From: Calamus simplicifolius
Lineage: Eukaryota; Streptophyta; Magnoliopsida; Arecales; Arecaceae
DNA: 64,000 bases
NCBI GenBank assembly: GCA_900491605.1
Contig: UESW01001864.1
Span: 382,555 to 446,554 of the forward strand
Reading direction: 5' to 3'
Shown here piece by piece: positions 10,839 to 22,298 of this stretch (the stretch's first letter is position 1; each line of letters begins with the position of its first letter). Position numbers and translations under genes: made by a program. The notes under the pieces were generated by a model. It was given only the letters and a program-made list of their open reading frames with translations, was not told the DNA's origin and ran no database searches.

Positions 10839-11972
10839 TCACTGGTAATACCGGCGAAGGTTGTCAGAATTCCAAGTTCGTGGGAGCGGCCTTCCGTTGA
10901 GTTCCTCGAGTCGGTATGCTCCTCGGGGAAGGGCCTCTGCAACCCGGTAGGGCCCCTCCCAGTTAAGTGATAACTTTCCTCCTTCCATTGGCCTCGAAAT
11001 CTTAGCCCTCCGGAGGACCAGGTCCCCGGGATGGAACGTTTGGGGTCTAATGCAGGCGTTGTAATACTTTGCCGCCCTTTGTCGATAAGCGGCCATCCTG
11101 ATCCGTGCTTGGTCGCGCGTCTCCTCGATGAGATCTAAATTGGCCCTCAGTTGGGCCAAGTTGTCTTCTTCATTGTAGGATTCTACTCGAGGATTGGGAA
11201 CCCCGATTTCCATAGGGATGACGGCCTTGGATCAGAAAACCAGACTGAACGGGGTTTCGCCGGTGGGATTTCTTGGGGTCGTATGATAGGCCCACAGGAC
11301 CTGGGGAAGCTCCTCCACCCACCTTCCTTTAAAGTCATCAAGCCGTGTCCGAAGCCCTTGTAGAATGGTACGATTAGTCGCTTCAGCCGCTTCGTTGGTC
11401 TGCGGGTGTCCGACAGAGGTGAATCTCTGAGTGATTCCTAATTCGTTACAAAATTTCCTGAAGGGGGCGTTATCAAACTGTCAGCCATTATCTGTTATGA
11501 GAGTGCTGGGAAGTCCAAAACGGCAGATTATGGACTTCCAGAAGAAGGCTCTTACTCTAGCTTCGATTATTTTGGCTAGAGCTTCGGCCTCCACCCATTT
11601 GGTGAAGTGGTCGATAGCTACTAGCAAAAATCTCCGTTGACCGGAGGCTGGAGGAAATGGCCCTAAAATATCCATCCCCCATTGGGCGAAGGGCCATGGA
11701 GCAGAGATGGGATTCAAGTGAGAGGTGGGCTGCCGCTGGATGTTGGCATGACGTTGGCAGCTATCGCATTTTCGCACCAATTCGGCCGTGTCTTCCCGCA
11801 TGGTCAGCCAATAATAACCTTGACGGAGGGCCTTATATGCTAGGGCTCTGCCCCCCAGATGATTTCCGCATGCGCCCTCATGAATTTCGCGGAGGATGTA
11901 ATCGGCCTCAGCGGGATCGACATACTTGAGGAGGGGATACGAGAAAGACCTCCGATACAGGCCTCCATCCAT
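10839..11972 (-). pseudogene. Tat element integrase (decayed)
   Basis: The minus-strand frame from 11972 holds the zinc-binding H-H-C-C region (REIHEG...H, then CDSCQRH), then the core with WGMDILGPF (first Asp) and LITDNG (second Asp). A TGA follows directly after DNG near 11480. The 10839-11213 segment carries the C-terminal part (HPGDLVLRR and WEGPYRV). The stretch between is partly unreadable in one frame. It would insert element cDNA into the genome; this copy cannot. Confidence 0.85.
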
Positions 11973-11990
11973 TATCAGGAACTTGGAGGC

Positions 11991-12644
11991 TCACCACTTG
12001 AGGAGTTTGGCCTCGGAAGGGTCCTTGGGAAGGACACCATCAGTGAGATATGGAACATAGGCGTCCATCCAAGAAGGCTTCTGTTCAAGGGGCAGGGCCT
12101 CCTCCACCGCCTCGATGCTTGGGACTAGCAAATGCTCTACGTAAGTCCTCCCCAAAGTTTCATCGGCCGAGGTGGCCAGGCGGGACAACGCATCGGCCCG
12201 AGCATTCTCTTCCCGGGGAACATAGCTGACACTGAAATGGGTGAAGGGGAGGGATTCCGACTGGACCTTGTCCAAGTATCGGGACATGATAGGATCCCGA
12301 GCTTCATACTCCCCCGTGATTTGTCCCGAGATGAGTTGGGAGTCAGTATATGCTCTGAGACGCTCCACTTTAAGTTCATAGGCGAGCCTCATCCCTGCCA
12401 ACAAGGCTTCGTAGTCGGCCTGATTGTTCATGGCGGGAAAGAGGAAGCAAAGGGCATACTCAATCGTTACACTGTTAGGACTAGCGAGAATGATCTCGGC
12501 ACCGCTCCCTTGAGAGTTCGACGCCCCGTCCATGTGAAGGATCCAATCCTTCCTCGCATCCGCGCTCGGCGCCTCCGGGGGTTTCGTTGGAGTTTCCCTG
12601 GTTTGCTCGTCTGTCCAGGTGCACTCAACCAGGAAATCCGCCAA
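11991..12644 (-). pseudogene. Second (archaeal/plant-type) RNase H domain of the Tat element
   Basis: Minus-strand frame with WILHMDGASN, a central ADYEALLAGM block, AYTDSQLI and a final REENARADALSRLA. This is the layout of the aRNH-type RNase H found as an extra domain in Tat-lineage elements: D in DGASN, E in YEALL, D in TDSQL, D in ARADAL. It follows directly on the ordinary RNase H, separated by one in-frame stop near 12648. A further in-frame stop at 11991 separates it from integrase. Confidence 0.8.
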
Positions 12645-12647
12645 GAC

Positions 12648-13097
12648 TTAGGATTTCATGCTCGACCTTGGCTCGAAGGTCAGGTTGAATTCTCCCAACT
12701 TGAGCGCCCATTTTGCGAGCCGATCGGAGGTATCAGGGCGGGATAAGATTGTCCTCAGGGGCTGATCCGTCAGCACTATGATTGAGTGGGCTTGGAAATA
12801 AGGCCTGAGACGCTGAGCTGACACTAGTAGAGCAAAAATAATTTTTTCAGTTTTGGTGTACCTAGTCTCCGCGTCATGGAGCACTTTGCTAGTGTAGTAT
12901 ACCGGCTTCTGCGTTCCTTCAGCGTCTATCCGGACGAGGACCGAACTGACAGCTTCTTGAGAAGCGGCCAGGTACAAAAAGAGGCTTTCTCCCTCCATCG
13001 GTTTCGACAGTAGCGGCGGAGTCGATAGGAAATTCTTCAACTCTTCAAATGCCTTTTGGCAATCATCCGTCCATTCGAAGGTGTTGACTTTTCGCAA
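12648..13097 (-). pseudogene. Tat element canonical RNase H region
   Basis: Minus-strand frame with FEWTDDCQKAFEELK (connection after RT), LFLYLAASQEAVSSVLV, KPVYYTSKVLHDAETRY and KWALKLGEFNLTFEPR, the usual Ty3/gypsy RNase H blocks. The usual first aspartate is replaced in this lineage (LYLAAS), consistent with a degenerate connection-like domain. A stop at its end separates it from the second RNase H. Confidence 0.8.
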
Positions 13098-13099
13098 GT

Positions 13100-13464
13100 C
13101 TTTAAAGAAGGGGAGGCTATGCTCAGCCGATCTAGATAGGAAGCGGGGCTACTAGTCTTCCGGTCAAGCGCTGGATTTCCTTTTTATTCACCGGCGGCCT
13201 CATTTCTAGGATAGCTTGGATCTTTTCTGGGTTCGCCTCTATTCCTCGCTGTGTCACCATGAATCCTAGGAATTTTCCTGCGGTGACTCCAAAAACACAT
13301 TTCCGGGGATTCAGACTCATCTGAAATCGACGAAGGTTACTAAAGGTCTCCATTAGATCAGATAGGTGGTCGCCAGCTTGGATGCTTTTGGTCAGCATGT
13401 CGTCTACATATACTTCCATGTTGCACCCGATTTGACCCTCAAATACCTTGTTCATCAATCTTTG
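13100..13464 (-). pseudogene. Tat element reverse transcriptase, C-terminal half
   Basis: Carries the catalytic YVDDM motif (13390s region), then SLNPRKCVFGV, GKFLGFMVTQRGIEANPEK and KEIQRLTGR. It is the continuation of the RT interrupted at 13465-13469/23974-23978 by the Sirevirus. It is in a different minus-strand frame from the RNase H, so there is also an indel between them. Confidence 0.85.
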
Positions 13465-13829
13465 GTATGTGTTGGGGAGTGTGTTGAAAAATTATATGCC
13501 CCAATCTTATTGATTTTGATGATTACCAAAAGCCATGTGCACATTAAAAGATGTAATGAGTTTATTTACATAAGCAATGAATTTATCTAGAACAATGAAT
13601 GAGAATGTTAAAGTATAACTTTAATCAAATTGAAAGTAACTTCAAGTTCAATGTTTAAGCTTTCAAAAAGAAATTCACTACTTAATATTTTAATCAATGA
13701 GTTTTTGGAACATTTCTTGAATTGATTCTTAATGTCAATTTTATTATATTCAAGTCAAAATATTGATTTAAAATGAATCTGGAACGAATTTAAAGTCAAT
13801 CAGAAAATATTCTGATTTTTGATACATTT

Positions 13830-14155
13830 CGGAGCCGACTCTTGAGTTTCAGAGTCAACTCCACTCAGAGTACAGAAATGACTGTCTGTCTCGAGTCGAC
13901 CCATGCAATTTCTCGAGTCAACCCCCGATTCTGTCGAGCTGACTCCATGACTGTGCGAGTCGACTCCGCTCAGACACCAGAGGTGTATTTTTCTGAGCAC
14001 TTCGCGAGTCGACCCCCAACTTTTCATGAGTCGACCCCCGACTGTCAGGAGTCGACACTTCATTTTTGATGAGTCGACCCTTTGACTTTCTGAACATTTC
14101 TATTTTTGGTATCACGACCTCGAGCCGACTCGGGTAAAGCATGAGTCGACTCCAG
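13830..14155 (+). promoter_or_regulatory. Cluster of GAGTCGACTC-type palindromic motifs in U3
   Basis: About twelve copies of GAGYCRACYC variants, many spaced 20-22 bp apart (for example near 13893, 13914, 13935, 13957 and near 14008, 14029, 14049, 14071). The full form GAGTCGACTC is a perfect 10-bp palindrome. CpG-containing palindromes in the LTR regulatory region are described for Sireviruses. A second set lies in the 3' LTR (22660-22980), and a third lies inside the element at 20170-20355. Confidence 0.7.
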
Positions 14156-14260
14156 CAAATCTGGGCGAAATTTTTCCGAATGCCAACTCAGCGTCAACGG
14201 TAAGATTTTTAATTAACGGCTATTTTTCTTTGTTTCTAACGGCTATATTTTTGCAGAATC

Positions 14261-14268
14261 TATAAATA
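14261..14268 (+). promoter_or_regulatory. TATA-like box in the Sirevirus 5' LTR
   Basis: TATAAATA, placed about 110 bp downstream of the last GAGTCGACTC-type motif, and conserved in the 3' LTR at 23087-23094. Likely the core promoter of the element; inferred from sequence only. Confidence 0.6.
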
Positions 14269-15148
14269 GAGAAGTCGTTTTCAAATCAAAGACACAAATA
14301 GAGAGATATTCACTTCAAAAGAAAAAGAAGAGAAAAATCGGAAAAATAGAGCTTCAATTGAAAAAATCTGAGATTCAAAATAGAGTGAAAGAAAAAGAGT
14401 GAAATCAAAGGAAGCTCCTTCTGTGTTCAAGCTCAACAATCCAAGGAAGCTTCAGAAGAAAATCCAAGAGCTATTCAAGATCATCTCAAGTGATTTTCAA
14501 CACTCAAAGAAAAGAGGAAAAGCTCAAATCAACTCCAACATATATTCCGTGAAGAATCCAAGCTGAGGCCCGATTCTACACTTCAAAGGAGTTGAGGAAA
14601 AGAAGAAAAGCTCAAAGCCAACCAACTGCAAATCAGGCTTTTCTAAACTTCATTTTATATTTGTTTATCTGCTCATTAAGGAGCTTTGTAACTGAAAACA
14701 ACATTTCTATTCTTTGTGTCTAGTTCAATCTGGGGGATTGAACTAGAGGAGGTAGTCTTACCTCGGTACAAGCTTGGTAAAGCTTGGGTTAGGGTTTTTG
14801 TGCTGGTGAGCCCTTGAAAACCAGCTGGGTTCGTTGTGATCCTGGAAAAACAACAAGTTTGAGTTGTGAGCTTGTAAAACAACTCTGCTGTAATCTAGGG
14901 TGATTATAGTGTGGACCCAAGTGAATCTTGGGAGTGGACGTAGGTGTTGGATACACCGAACCACTATAAAATCTTTGTGTTTGCCGTGCTTCCATTGACT
15001 CTTTCTCTATCTCTGTTTTATTCACTGCACTTTGTATTTGCATTGCTATTGCCTTCATTCTTATTAAGCAAACATTTTTAAAAGGCTAATTTTTAAAGAA
15101 CCCAATTCACCCCCCCCCCCCTCTTGGGTTGTCATCTGGGCCAACAAT

Positions 15149-15160
15149 TGGTATCAGAGC
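15149..15160 (+). other. Primer binding site, initiator-Met tRNA type
   Basis: TGGTATCAGAGC two bases after the 5' LTR; the standard plant copia primer site. Confidence 0.9.
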
Positions 15161-15207
15161 TAGTGCTCATTAGATTTTGATCACACGATCAAGAGCTAAA
15201 GTTCCAA

Positions 15208-16363
15208 ATGGCAACACAAGTTGGATCATTTGCTGAAGGTCATTCTACGAATAGACCTCCACTGTTTAATGGTTCAAATTATTCATATTGGAAAGCTAGA
15301 ATGAGGATATTCATTCAAGCTTCTGATTATGAGCTATGGGGTGTTATAATCAATGGACCTAGTACACCCACACATGTTATTGATGGCACTATTGTTCCTA
15401 AGCCCGAAAGGGACTGGAATGATAATGATAGGAAAATGGCACAGCTTAACGCTAAAGCCATGAATGTCTTATATTGCTCCTTAGATGCTAATGAGTTTAA
15501 TAGAATCTCCACATGTAATTCCGCAAAGGAGATTTGGGATAGATTAGAGGTTACCCATGAGGGTACCAATCAAGTAAAAGAATCTAAAATTAATATTCTT
15601 GTTCATAAATATGAATTATTTAGCATGGAACAATCTGAAACCATTGCATGCATGTACACTAGATTTACAGATATTGTTAATGGTTTGAAAAGTCTTGGTA
15701 AGACATATACTAACTCTGAACTTGTTCAAAAATTCTTAGGTCATTACCAAGATCATGGGAAGCAAAAATGACAGCAATCCAAGAAGCTAAGGACCTCAAC
15801 ACTTTACCCTTAGAGGAGCTTCTAGGATCTCTTATGACCCATGAGCTGACTATGAGGCAGCATGTAGAGGAGGACACAAAGAAAAAGAAAGTAATTGCCC
15901 TCAAAGCTGCAAAAGAAGAAGAGAGCAGCAGTGATGATGATGATAATGATGAAGAGACTGCTCTCTTAGCAAAAAAATTTAAAAGATTCATGAGGAGAAA
16001 GAAACCCTTCCACAAGAAAAAATTTGGAGCTAAGTGGGAAGGAGAAAAGGATAAAAACAAGGACAAGGACAAGAAAAAGAGAAAGACCCCTTGACTTGCT
16101 ATGAGTGTAATAAACCGGGGCACTTTAGGAATGAATGTCCAAAATTGAAGAAAGCCTACAAAAAGAAAAAGAAGGCTTATGTGGCGACTTGGAGTGACAG
16201 CGAGGAATCTTCTTCCGAAGAAGAAGAACAAAAGGAAGTCGCAAACGTATGTTTCATGGCGGACGACAACGATGAGGTAAGTTCCGACAACCCTTGCGAT
16301 GATTTGCTTTTGATGAACTTTTTGATGCTTTTAATGAACTTGTTGGGGATTTCAAGGTTTTGA
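15208..16363 (+). pseudogene. Sirevirus gag with CCHC knuckle (frameshifted)
   Basis: ATG at 15208 opens the copia gag domain (LFNGSNYSYWKARMRIFI; EIWDRLEVTHEGTNQVKESK). The frame shifts near 15740-15768 to an acidic/lysine-rich segment, and again near 16091. There CYECNKPGHFRNECPK gives a CX2CX4HX4C nucleic-acid-binding knuckle. Gag would form the particle; three frames are now needed, so the protein is broken. Confidence 0.85.
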
Positions 16364-16855
16364 AAAAGAAATACAAGATTTTGAAAAATGAAAATTTAAC
16401 TTTCATTAAAGAAAAGGAAAATCTTAATAATGAAGTTAAGAAACTTAAATCTGAAAATGAAATTTTTAAAAGAAAAGAATCAATTCCAATGAAAATAAAC
16501 TAAGGAAAGAGGTTGAAAAACATAAGAACATAGTTGATAAGTTTACATTAAGCTCAACTAAATTAGACATGTTATTAAATAGTCAAAAAGCAGTTTTTGA
16601 CAAAGCCGGATTAGGATATAACACTTTAAGAAAACAAAAATCATTAAAAATATTTTTGTGCGTGCTGGCCAAAGTAATTTTACATGCTTTAAATGTAATC
16701 AAAAAGGACATAAATCTTATGAATGTAAAATTCTAAAACCTAATAAAAACTTAAATATTAAAGGAAAGAAAATATGGGTTCCGAAAGGAACAATATTTGT
16801 TGCTACTAACCATGAAGGACCCAAGAAAGCTTGGGTACCTAAACATAAAGTCTGA
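16364..16855 (+). pseudogene. Sirevirus gag-pol linker with second CCHC knuckle
   Basis: A lysine/asparagine-rich stretch, partly out of frame, with coiled-coil character (16364-16640). The frame from 16658 has a second knuckle CFKCNQKGHKSYECK, followed by a short linker to the protease. Two knuckles in one copia gag region is worth noting. Confidence 0.7.
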
Positions 16856-16860
16856 TTTCA

Positions 16861-17382
16861 TTGCAGGAATGTCTTGTGGCCAAGAGATCAAAGAGAAAGT
16901 GGTATCTTGATAGTGGCTGCTCAAGACATATGACGGGTGACAAAGAAGAATTCATCACCCTTGAAGAAAAGAAAGGAGGAGTTGTTACATTTGGCGACAA
17001 TGGCAAAGGCCAAATCTTGGGGTTTGGTAACATTCAAATAACTCCCTCCACATATATTGAGAATGTACTTTATGTTGATGGTTTAAAGCATAACTTAATT
17101 AGTATAAGTCAATTATGTGACAAAGGTTTTAAAGTATCTTTTGAATCTTCTTTATGCACTGTAGCTAATCCCATTGATAATAGCATTGTTTTTATTGGAA
17201 ATAGAAATGGCAATGTATACATGATTGATTTAGACAAATTGTCTACTAATAATCATTGCTTAGTTGCTAATAATGCTAATATGAATGAGATTGGTTGGTT
17301 GTGGCATCGAAGATTAGGTCACGCAAGCACACACCTGATTTCAAAACTAATTAAGAATGGATTTAGTAAAAGGTTTACCTAA
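16861..17382 (+). pseudogene. Sirevirus protease and integrase zinc-binding start
   Basis: The aspartic protease motif WYLDSGCSRHMTG starts near 16900. It is followed by the usual spacer, then the GAG-pre-integrase motif WHRRLGHAS (17300s), which is the H-H half of the integrase zinc finger. The frame ends at 17382 and integrase continues in another frame. Confidence 0.85.
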
Positions 17383-18559
17383 ATTAGATTTTGAAAATAA
17401 CAAAATATGTGATGCATGTCAGTTTGGAAAACAAACGAGAAGTTCTTTCAAATCTAAAAATATTGTTTCAACTTCTAGGCCATTAGAGCTACTTCACATG
17501 GACCTTTTTGGACCAACTAGAACCACAAGTCTAGGAGGAAAGAAATATGGTCTTGTGATAGTAGATGATTACTCTAGATTCACTTGGGTAATGTTTTTAG
17601 CTCACAAAGATGAGACTTTCTCGATATTCATGAAATTCTTCAAGAAAGTAACAAATGAGAAAAACACTACCATAGTGTCTCTAAGAAGTGATCATGGAAC
17701 TGAATTTGAAAATCACTTATTTGAAAGTTTTTGCAATGAAAATGGTATTAATCATAACTTTTCTGCACCTAGGACCCCACAACAAAATGGTGTAGTTGAA
17801 AGGAAAAATAGGACTCTAGAAGACATGGCCCGTACCATGCTATGTGAAAGTAAACTCCCGAAATACTTTTGGGCGGAAGCTATTAACACAGCATGTTACA
17901 TCCTAAATAGAGCTTTAATAAGACCTATTTTAAAGAAAACACCTTATGAATTATGGCATGATAGAAAACCCAACATTAAATATTTTCATGCATTTGGTTG
18001 TAAATGTTTTGTTCACAATAATGGTAAAAATAATTTAGGCAAATTTGATGCTAAATCTGATGAAGGAATATTCTTAGGATACTCAACAACTAGTAAAGCA
18101 TATAGAGTATTTAACAAGAAAACTTTAGTTGTTGAAGAATCCATTCATGTAGTTTTTGATGAATCTTTAGCAACTCGTTCTGAAAAATTTGATGATGAAG
18201 AAGATACAAACATAATTGAGAAAGATCTTGAAAAATTAAATATTGATGTATCTTTAGATCAAGAGCAAGACGCTAAAGATAATGATTCACCTAAGGATGA
18301 TGATACTAACACTAATCATAATGATGTAGATCTACCTAGGGATTGGAGATATGCTTATAGTCACCCTAAGGAATTGATTATAGGTGATCCATCTCAAGGA
18401 ATAAGAACTAGATCATCTATGAGAAACATTAGTAATCATCTTGCATTTGTATCACAAATTGAACCTAAAACTATTGAAGAAGCTGAAAAAGATAATAATT
18501 GGATGTTAGCAATGCAAGAAGAATTAAATCAATTCACTAGAAATAATGTATGGACTTAG
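17357..18559 (+). pseudogene. Sirevirus integrase
   Basis: The C-C half of the zinc finger (CDACQFGKQ), then the catalytic core with HMDLFGP (D1), LRSDHGTEFE (D2) and NGVVERKNRTL (E), then the copia C-terminal region GYSTTSKAYRVFN. The Asp-Asp-35-Glu triad is intact. A frame change at 18550-18559 separates it from RT. Confidence 0.88.
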
Positions 18560-19269
18560 TTGAAAGACCTAAAAATCATTCTGTTATAGGATCAAAATGG
18601 ATATTTAGAAATAAACTAGATGAAAATGGCATAGTAATTAGAAACAAAGCTAGATTAGTTGCAAAAGGATATAATCAAGAAGAAGGTATTGATTTTGATG
18701 AAACCTTTGCACCAGTAGCTAGATTAGAAGCCATTAGACTATTACTTGCATTTGCATGTCATATGAATTTTAACTTATTTCAAATGGATGTAAAAAGTGC
18801 TTTTCTAAATGGATTTATAAATGAAGAAGTATATGTAGAACAACCACCAGGTTTTGAAGATCACGAATTTTCAAATCACGTTTTTAAATTGCACAAAGCA
18901 TTATATGGTTTGAAACAAGCACCTAGAGCTTGGTATGATAGATTAAGTAAATTTTTAATTGAAAATGATTTTATAAGAGGAAATGTTGATAAAACATTGT
19001 TTTTGAAAAGAAAAGGTAAAGATTTATTAGTAGTTCAAATATATGTTGATGATATCATTTTTGGTGCTACTAACAATATTCTATGTCAAGAGTTTGCTAA
19101 GTTGATGCAGGGCGAATTTGAAATGAGCATGATGGGAGAACTCAACTTCTTCCTTGGACTCCAAATCAAACAAAGCAAAGAGGGAATCTTTATCAACCAA
19201 ACAAAGTACACAAGAGAAATTTTAAAGAAGTTTGGTATGGAATCAATAAACCCCTCGGAACACCAATGA
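18550..19269 (+). pseudogene. Sirevirus reverse transcriptase
   Basis: Copia RT blocks in order: GSKWIFRNKLDENG, RLVAKGYNQEEGIDF, FNLFQMDVKSAFLNG, LYGLKQAPRAWYDRL and the catalytic YVDDIIFGATN. The frame ends just before the RNase H, which is in a different frame from 19266. Confidence 0.88.
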
Positions 19270-19988
19270 GTCCTTCATGCAAGCTGGACAAAGATGAAGA
19301 AGGTAAGAAGGTTGATCAAAAATATTATCGAGGTATAATCGGATCCCTACTTTACTTAACTGCAAGTAGACCAGATATAATGTTTGCTGTTTGCTTATGT
19401 GCTAGATTTCAGTCTGAACCTAAAGAATCACATTTAATTGCTGTTAAAAGAATACTAAGATACTTAAGTGGAACAAAAAATGTAGGTTTATGGTATTCTA
19501 GAGACTCAACATTAAATCTGATTGCATACACTGATTCTGATTATGCTGGATGTAAGTTAGATAGAAAAAGCACAAGTGGTGCATGCCAATTCTTAGGAAG
19601 TAACTTAATCTCATGGTTTAGCAAAAAGCAAAATTCAGTTGCATTATCAACTACTGAAGCTGAATATGTAGCAGCTGGAAGTTGCTGTGCTCAAATCCTA
19701 TGGATTAAGCGACAACTTGAAGACTATGGTATCACACTTGATAAAACACCTATAAGATGTGATAACACAAGTGCAATTAATCTAACTAAAAATCCAATTC
19801 AACATTCTAGAACCAAACACATAGAAATTAGATATCATTTTATAAGAGAACATGTTGCAAATAATGAAATTTGTCTTGACTATGTTAACACTGAAGAACA
19901 ATTAGCAGATATATTTACAAAACCCTTAAGTGAAGAAAGATTCTGTTATCTTAGAGGAGAGTTAGGGATTTGTGATCCATTAGAATGA
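19266..19988 (+). pseudogene. Sirevirus RNase H
   Basis: Typical copia RNase H: YLTASRPDIMFAV, then AYTDSDYAGC, RKSTSGACQFLG, LSTTEAEYVAA, and ADIFTKPL at the end. Catalytic acidic positions are present. The stop at 19986-19988 ends pol. Confidence 0.88.
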
Positions 19989-20455
19989 ATTTGAAACCCC
20001 TAAGGAAATTTTATCTAAAATTCTTTCAAATCCTTGATCTTTAAGGAAATCTTATCTAGAATTCACATCTAATTGATCTATTCAAATCCAATGATTATTT
20101 TATCAATTTTTATGATCAATTTCCGGACACATTTCAGAAATTTCATGTTTTTGCTCTGAAATGGTCTCGGAGCCGACTCGGTGAGTATCGGAGTCGACTC
20201 CAGGTTTCTACTGAAACTCTCGAGTCGACCCCTTCTCGGCGCGAGTCGACTCCACTTCGGGATGGTTTCTGTGACTGTCCGGAGTCGACCCCTCGCTTTG
20301 CGGGAGCCGACTCGAAGTGGTCCCAGGTCGATTTATCTAGGGCAGAGTCGACTCGCCGTTCTTTTCTAACATCTCAATCTCAAAATACTCTCTCCAAAAT
20401 ACTTCCAGACCTTCCAAATTCCCAAGAATCCCTGATTAACCCTTCCAATCGATCA

Positions 20456-21855
20456 ATGGCCCCTAAAACTCGAGGTTCTAACCTTTGTGCGGCCGGTGTT
20501 AAGAGGAAGAGGGCGTGAGGAAGACCGTAGGCGTCCGGTTCGTGAGCCTTCACCTAGCTCGGATTCAACATCATCTTCCTCAACTCCAAATGCTTCTCCA
20601 TCTACAGCTCCTTCTCAGGTAGATAGACTAGCCGATAGAATCATTACTACGGGGAGGAAAGTAGATTTTGAATTGTTTGAGGCTGAGGGATTTCTTTTGG
20701 GAAGACAGTTGATAGAGATGGGTTGGGAAAAGATCTGTTCCTTAGATTGCCCTACTTATCCCGCCCTTGTCAAGGAATTTTATAAGAATCTATCTAGAGG
20801 AGATAATGGTCTTATAAGCATTGTTAGAGGAAACCGAATTTCAGTGACTGTAGAGCTGCTTTCAAGATTGTTGGATCTACCCATGTCAGGAACTTCTACA
20901 TTTTCTTCGGATGACAGAAGCCCAGCACTGTCTAGACTACTTAACCGGAGGTTGTCGGTTTTGAGGAAGTTTTTGCCAATCAATTATCCTTAGAACTGAG
21001 ACTGCTCCACAACATCTGTAGTAGAATCCTTTTCCCAAAATTGGGAGATTCGATTATGTGTCAGAAAGGGATATTTTTGTGATGGATGCAATTGTAACGG
21101 GTAAACCCATTAACCTTCCTAGTATGATTTTATGGTATATTGCCGACTGTGGAGGTAAGAGAAAATCAAGCTTGCCCTATGGCATGATCCTCACTAAAAT
21201 TTTCCAGAGCCAAGGGATTGTCATTTCTGATAGTGAGCCTATGAGGAACTTGAGACACACAGATTTTTACAGCTTGGCCACTATACATAGGATGGGATTT
21301 GTTAAGAAGAACGGAAAATGGGAAAGGAAAGGTTTGGTAGAAGAAAGAGCAGCGGATGCTGAGGCACCGGGACCATCGGTTAGACACTCTTCGCCTGCAC
21401 CTCCGAGCCCTCCTATTCTGCTCCTGCTCCTACCCCTGCTCCATTGTTTGATCAAGCTTCATCTTCATCAGTTGGCTTCACAGAACTTCAATTAAGGCAA
21501 CTCAAAGGCCTTCTTGATGATCAGTCAGAAAAATTAAAATCAGAGTTTGAAAACAAGTTTATGAATCTCAAGGAAACTCTATACTCTTTGGATGACCGAA
21601 TCACCAAAATAGAATCTACTCTCAGCACTTCTTCAGAATCTTTAAGTGGAGATCTTAAGAACATATTTGAAGAACTTAAAGATGTTTGCGGAGATGGCGA
21701 AACTATGCTAAATGCAATGCCGAGCTACAAGATAAAATTTTGACTGCTTGCACCTTTGTGGATGAGAGACTAAAGGACTATGTGAAGATACAAACTGATG
21801 GAATGAAAAACATAATTGATCATTTGACTAGGATTGTTAGGACTCACTTTTAATG
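20456..21855 (+). pseudogene. Sirevirus envelope-position ORF with plant-transposon domain
   Basis: Lies between RNase H and the 3' LTR in sense orientation. An ATG at 20456 opens a basic N-terminus that shifts frame near 20500 into a serine/proline-rich, then globular segment (KVDFELFEAEGF, FYKNLSRGDNGLISIVRG), further pieces at 21058-21495 (LPSMILWYIADCGG), and a coiled-coil-like tail (21444-21743). The layout resembles the 'putative plant transposon protein' domain seen in many plant-element accessory proteins. No signal peptide or clear membrane anchor is seen, so calling it an envelope is not supported. Confidence 0.6.
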
Positions 21856-22080
21856 TATTAGATACTCAGTCCTTGCAATGTATTGAAGTTAATGTTATGT
21901 TTTACATTTTGGTATCAATGTATTAGACACTTTGATGTATTAGACACTTTGATGTAATGAATTGTCTATTTTGAATACTCATGTATTTCTTCCTATTATC
22001 AATGAATGAATGATTTTGTTAAATCATATCTTGAATGAATGAATGAATGTTTAATGCTTCTCTACCTTTTTGTTGATAAC

Positions 22081-22298
22081 AAAAAAGGGGAGAGTTTTAT
22101 AGTTTTATAACTGTATATGCATATGAGAAAAATTAATAATTAATGAAAAAATAATTGAATGAATGGGATATTTATTTGAGTTTCATAGGGGGAGCTACCT
22201 CATTCAGGGGGAGCCTAAGCCTAACTATGAAATCAAAATAAATTCAAATCAATCATGCATAAACTCAATGTTTTTGTCATCATCAAAAAGGGGGAGAT
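22081..22298 (+). other. Multiple polypurine tracts before the Sirevirus 3' LTR
   Basis: AAAAAAGGGGAGAG (22081-22094), AGGGGGAG (22187-22194 and 22206-22213) and the LTR-adjacent AAAAAGGGGGAGAT (22285-22298). The last primes plus-strand synthesis; repeated upstream copies are a known Sirevirus trait. Confidence 0.8.

Larger units (their letters stand above)
13470..15146 (+). repeat. 5' LTR of the Sirevirus
   Basis: TGTTGGGGAG at the start, CCAACA at the end. Contains a cluster of GAGTCGACTC-type motifs (13830-14155), a TATA-like box at 14261-14268 and a poly-C stretch near the end. It is nearly the same as the 3' LTR, with a few per cent substitutions by eye. Confidence 0.93.

Noticed and set aside
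13800..14142. Overlapping frames in the Sirevirus LTR as genes
   Set aside because: They recur in both LTRs and are produced by the GAGTCGAC motif cluster.
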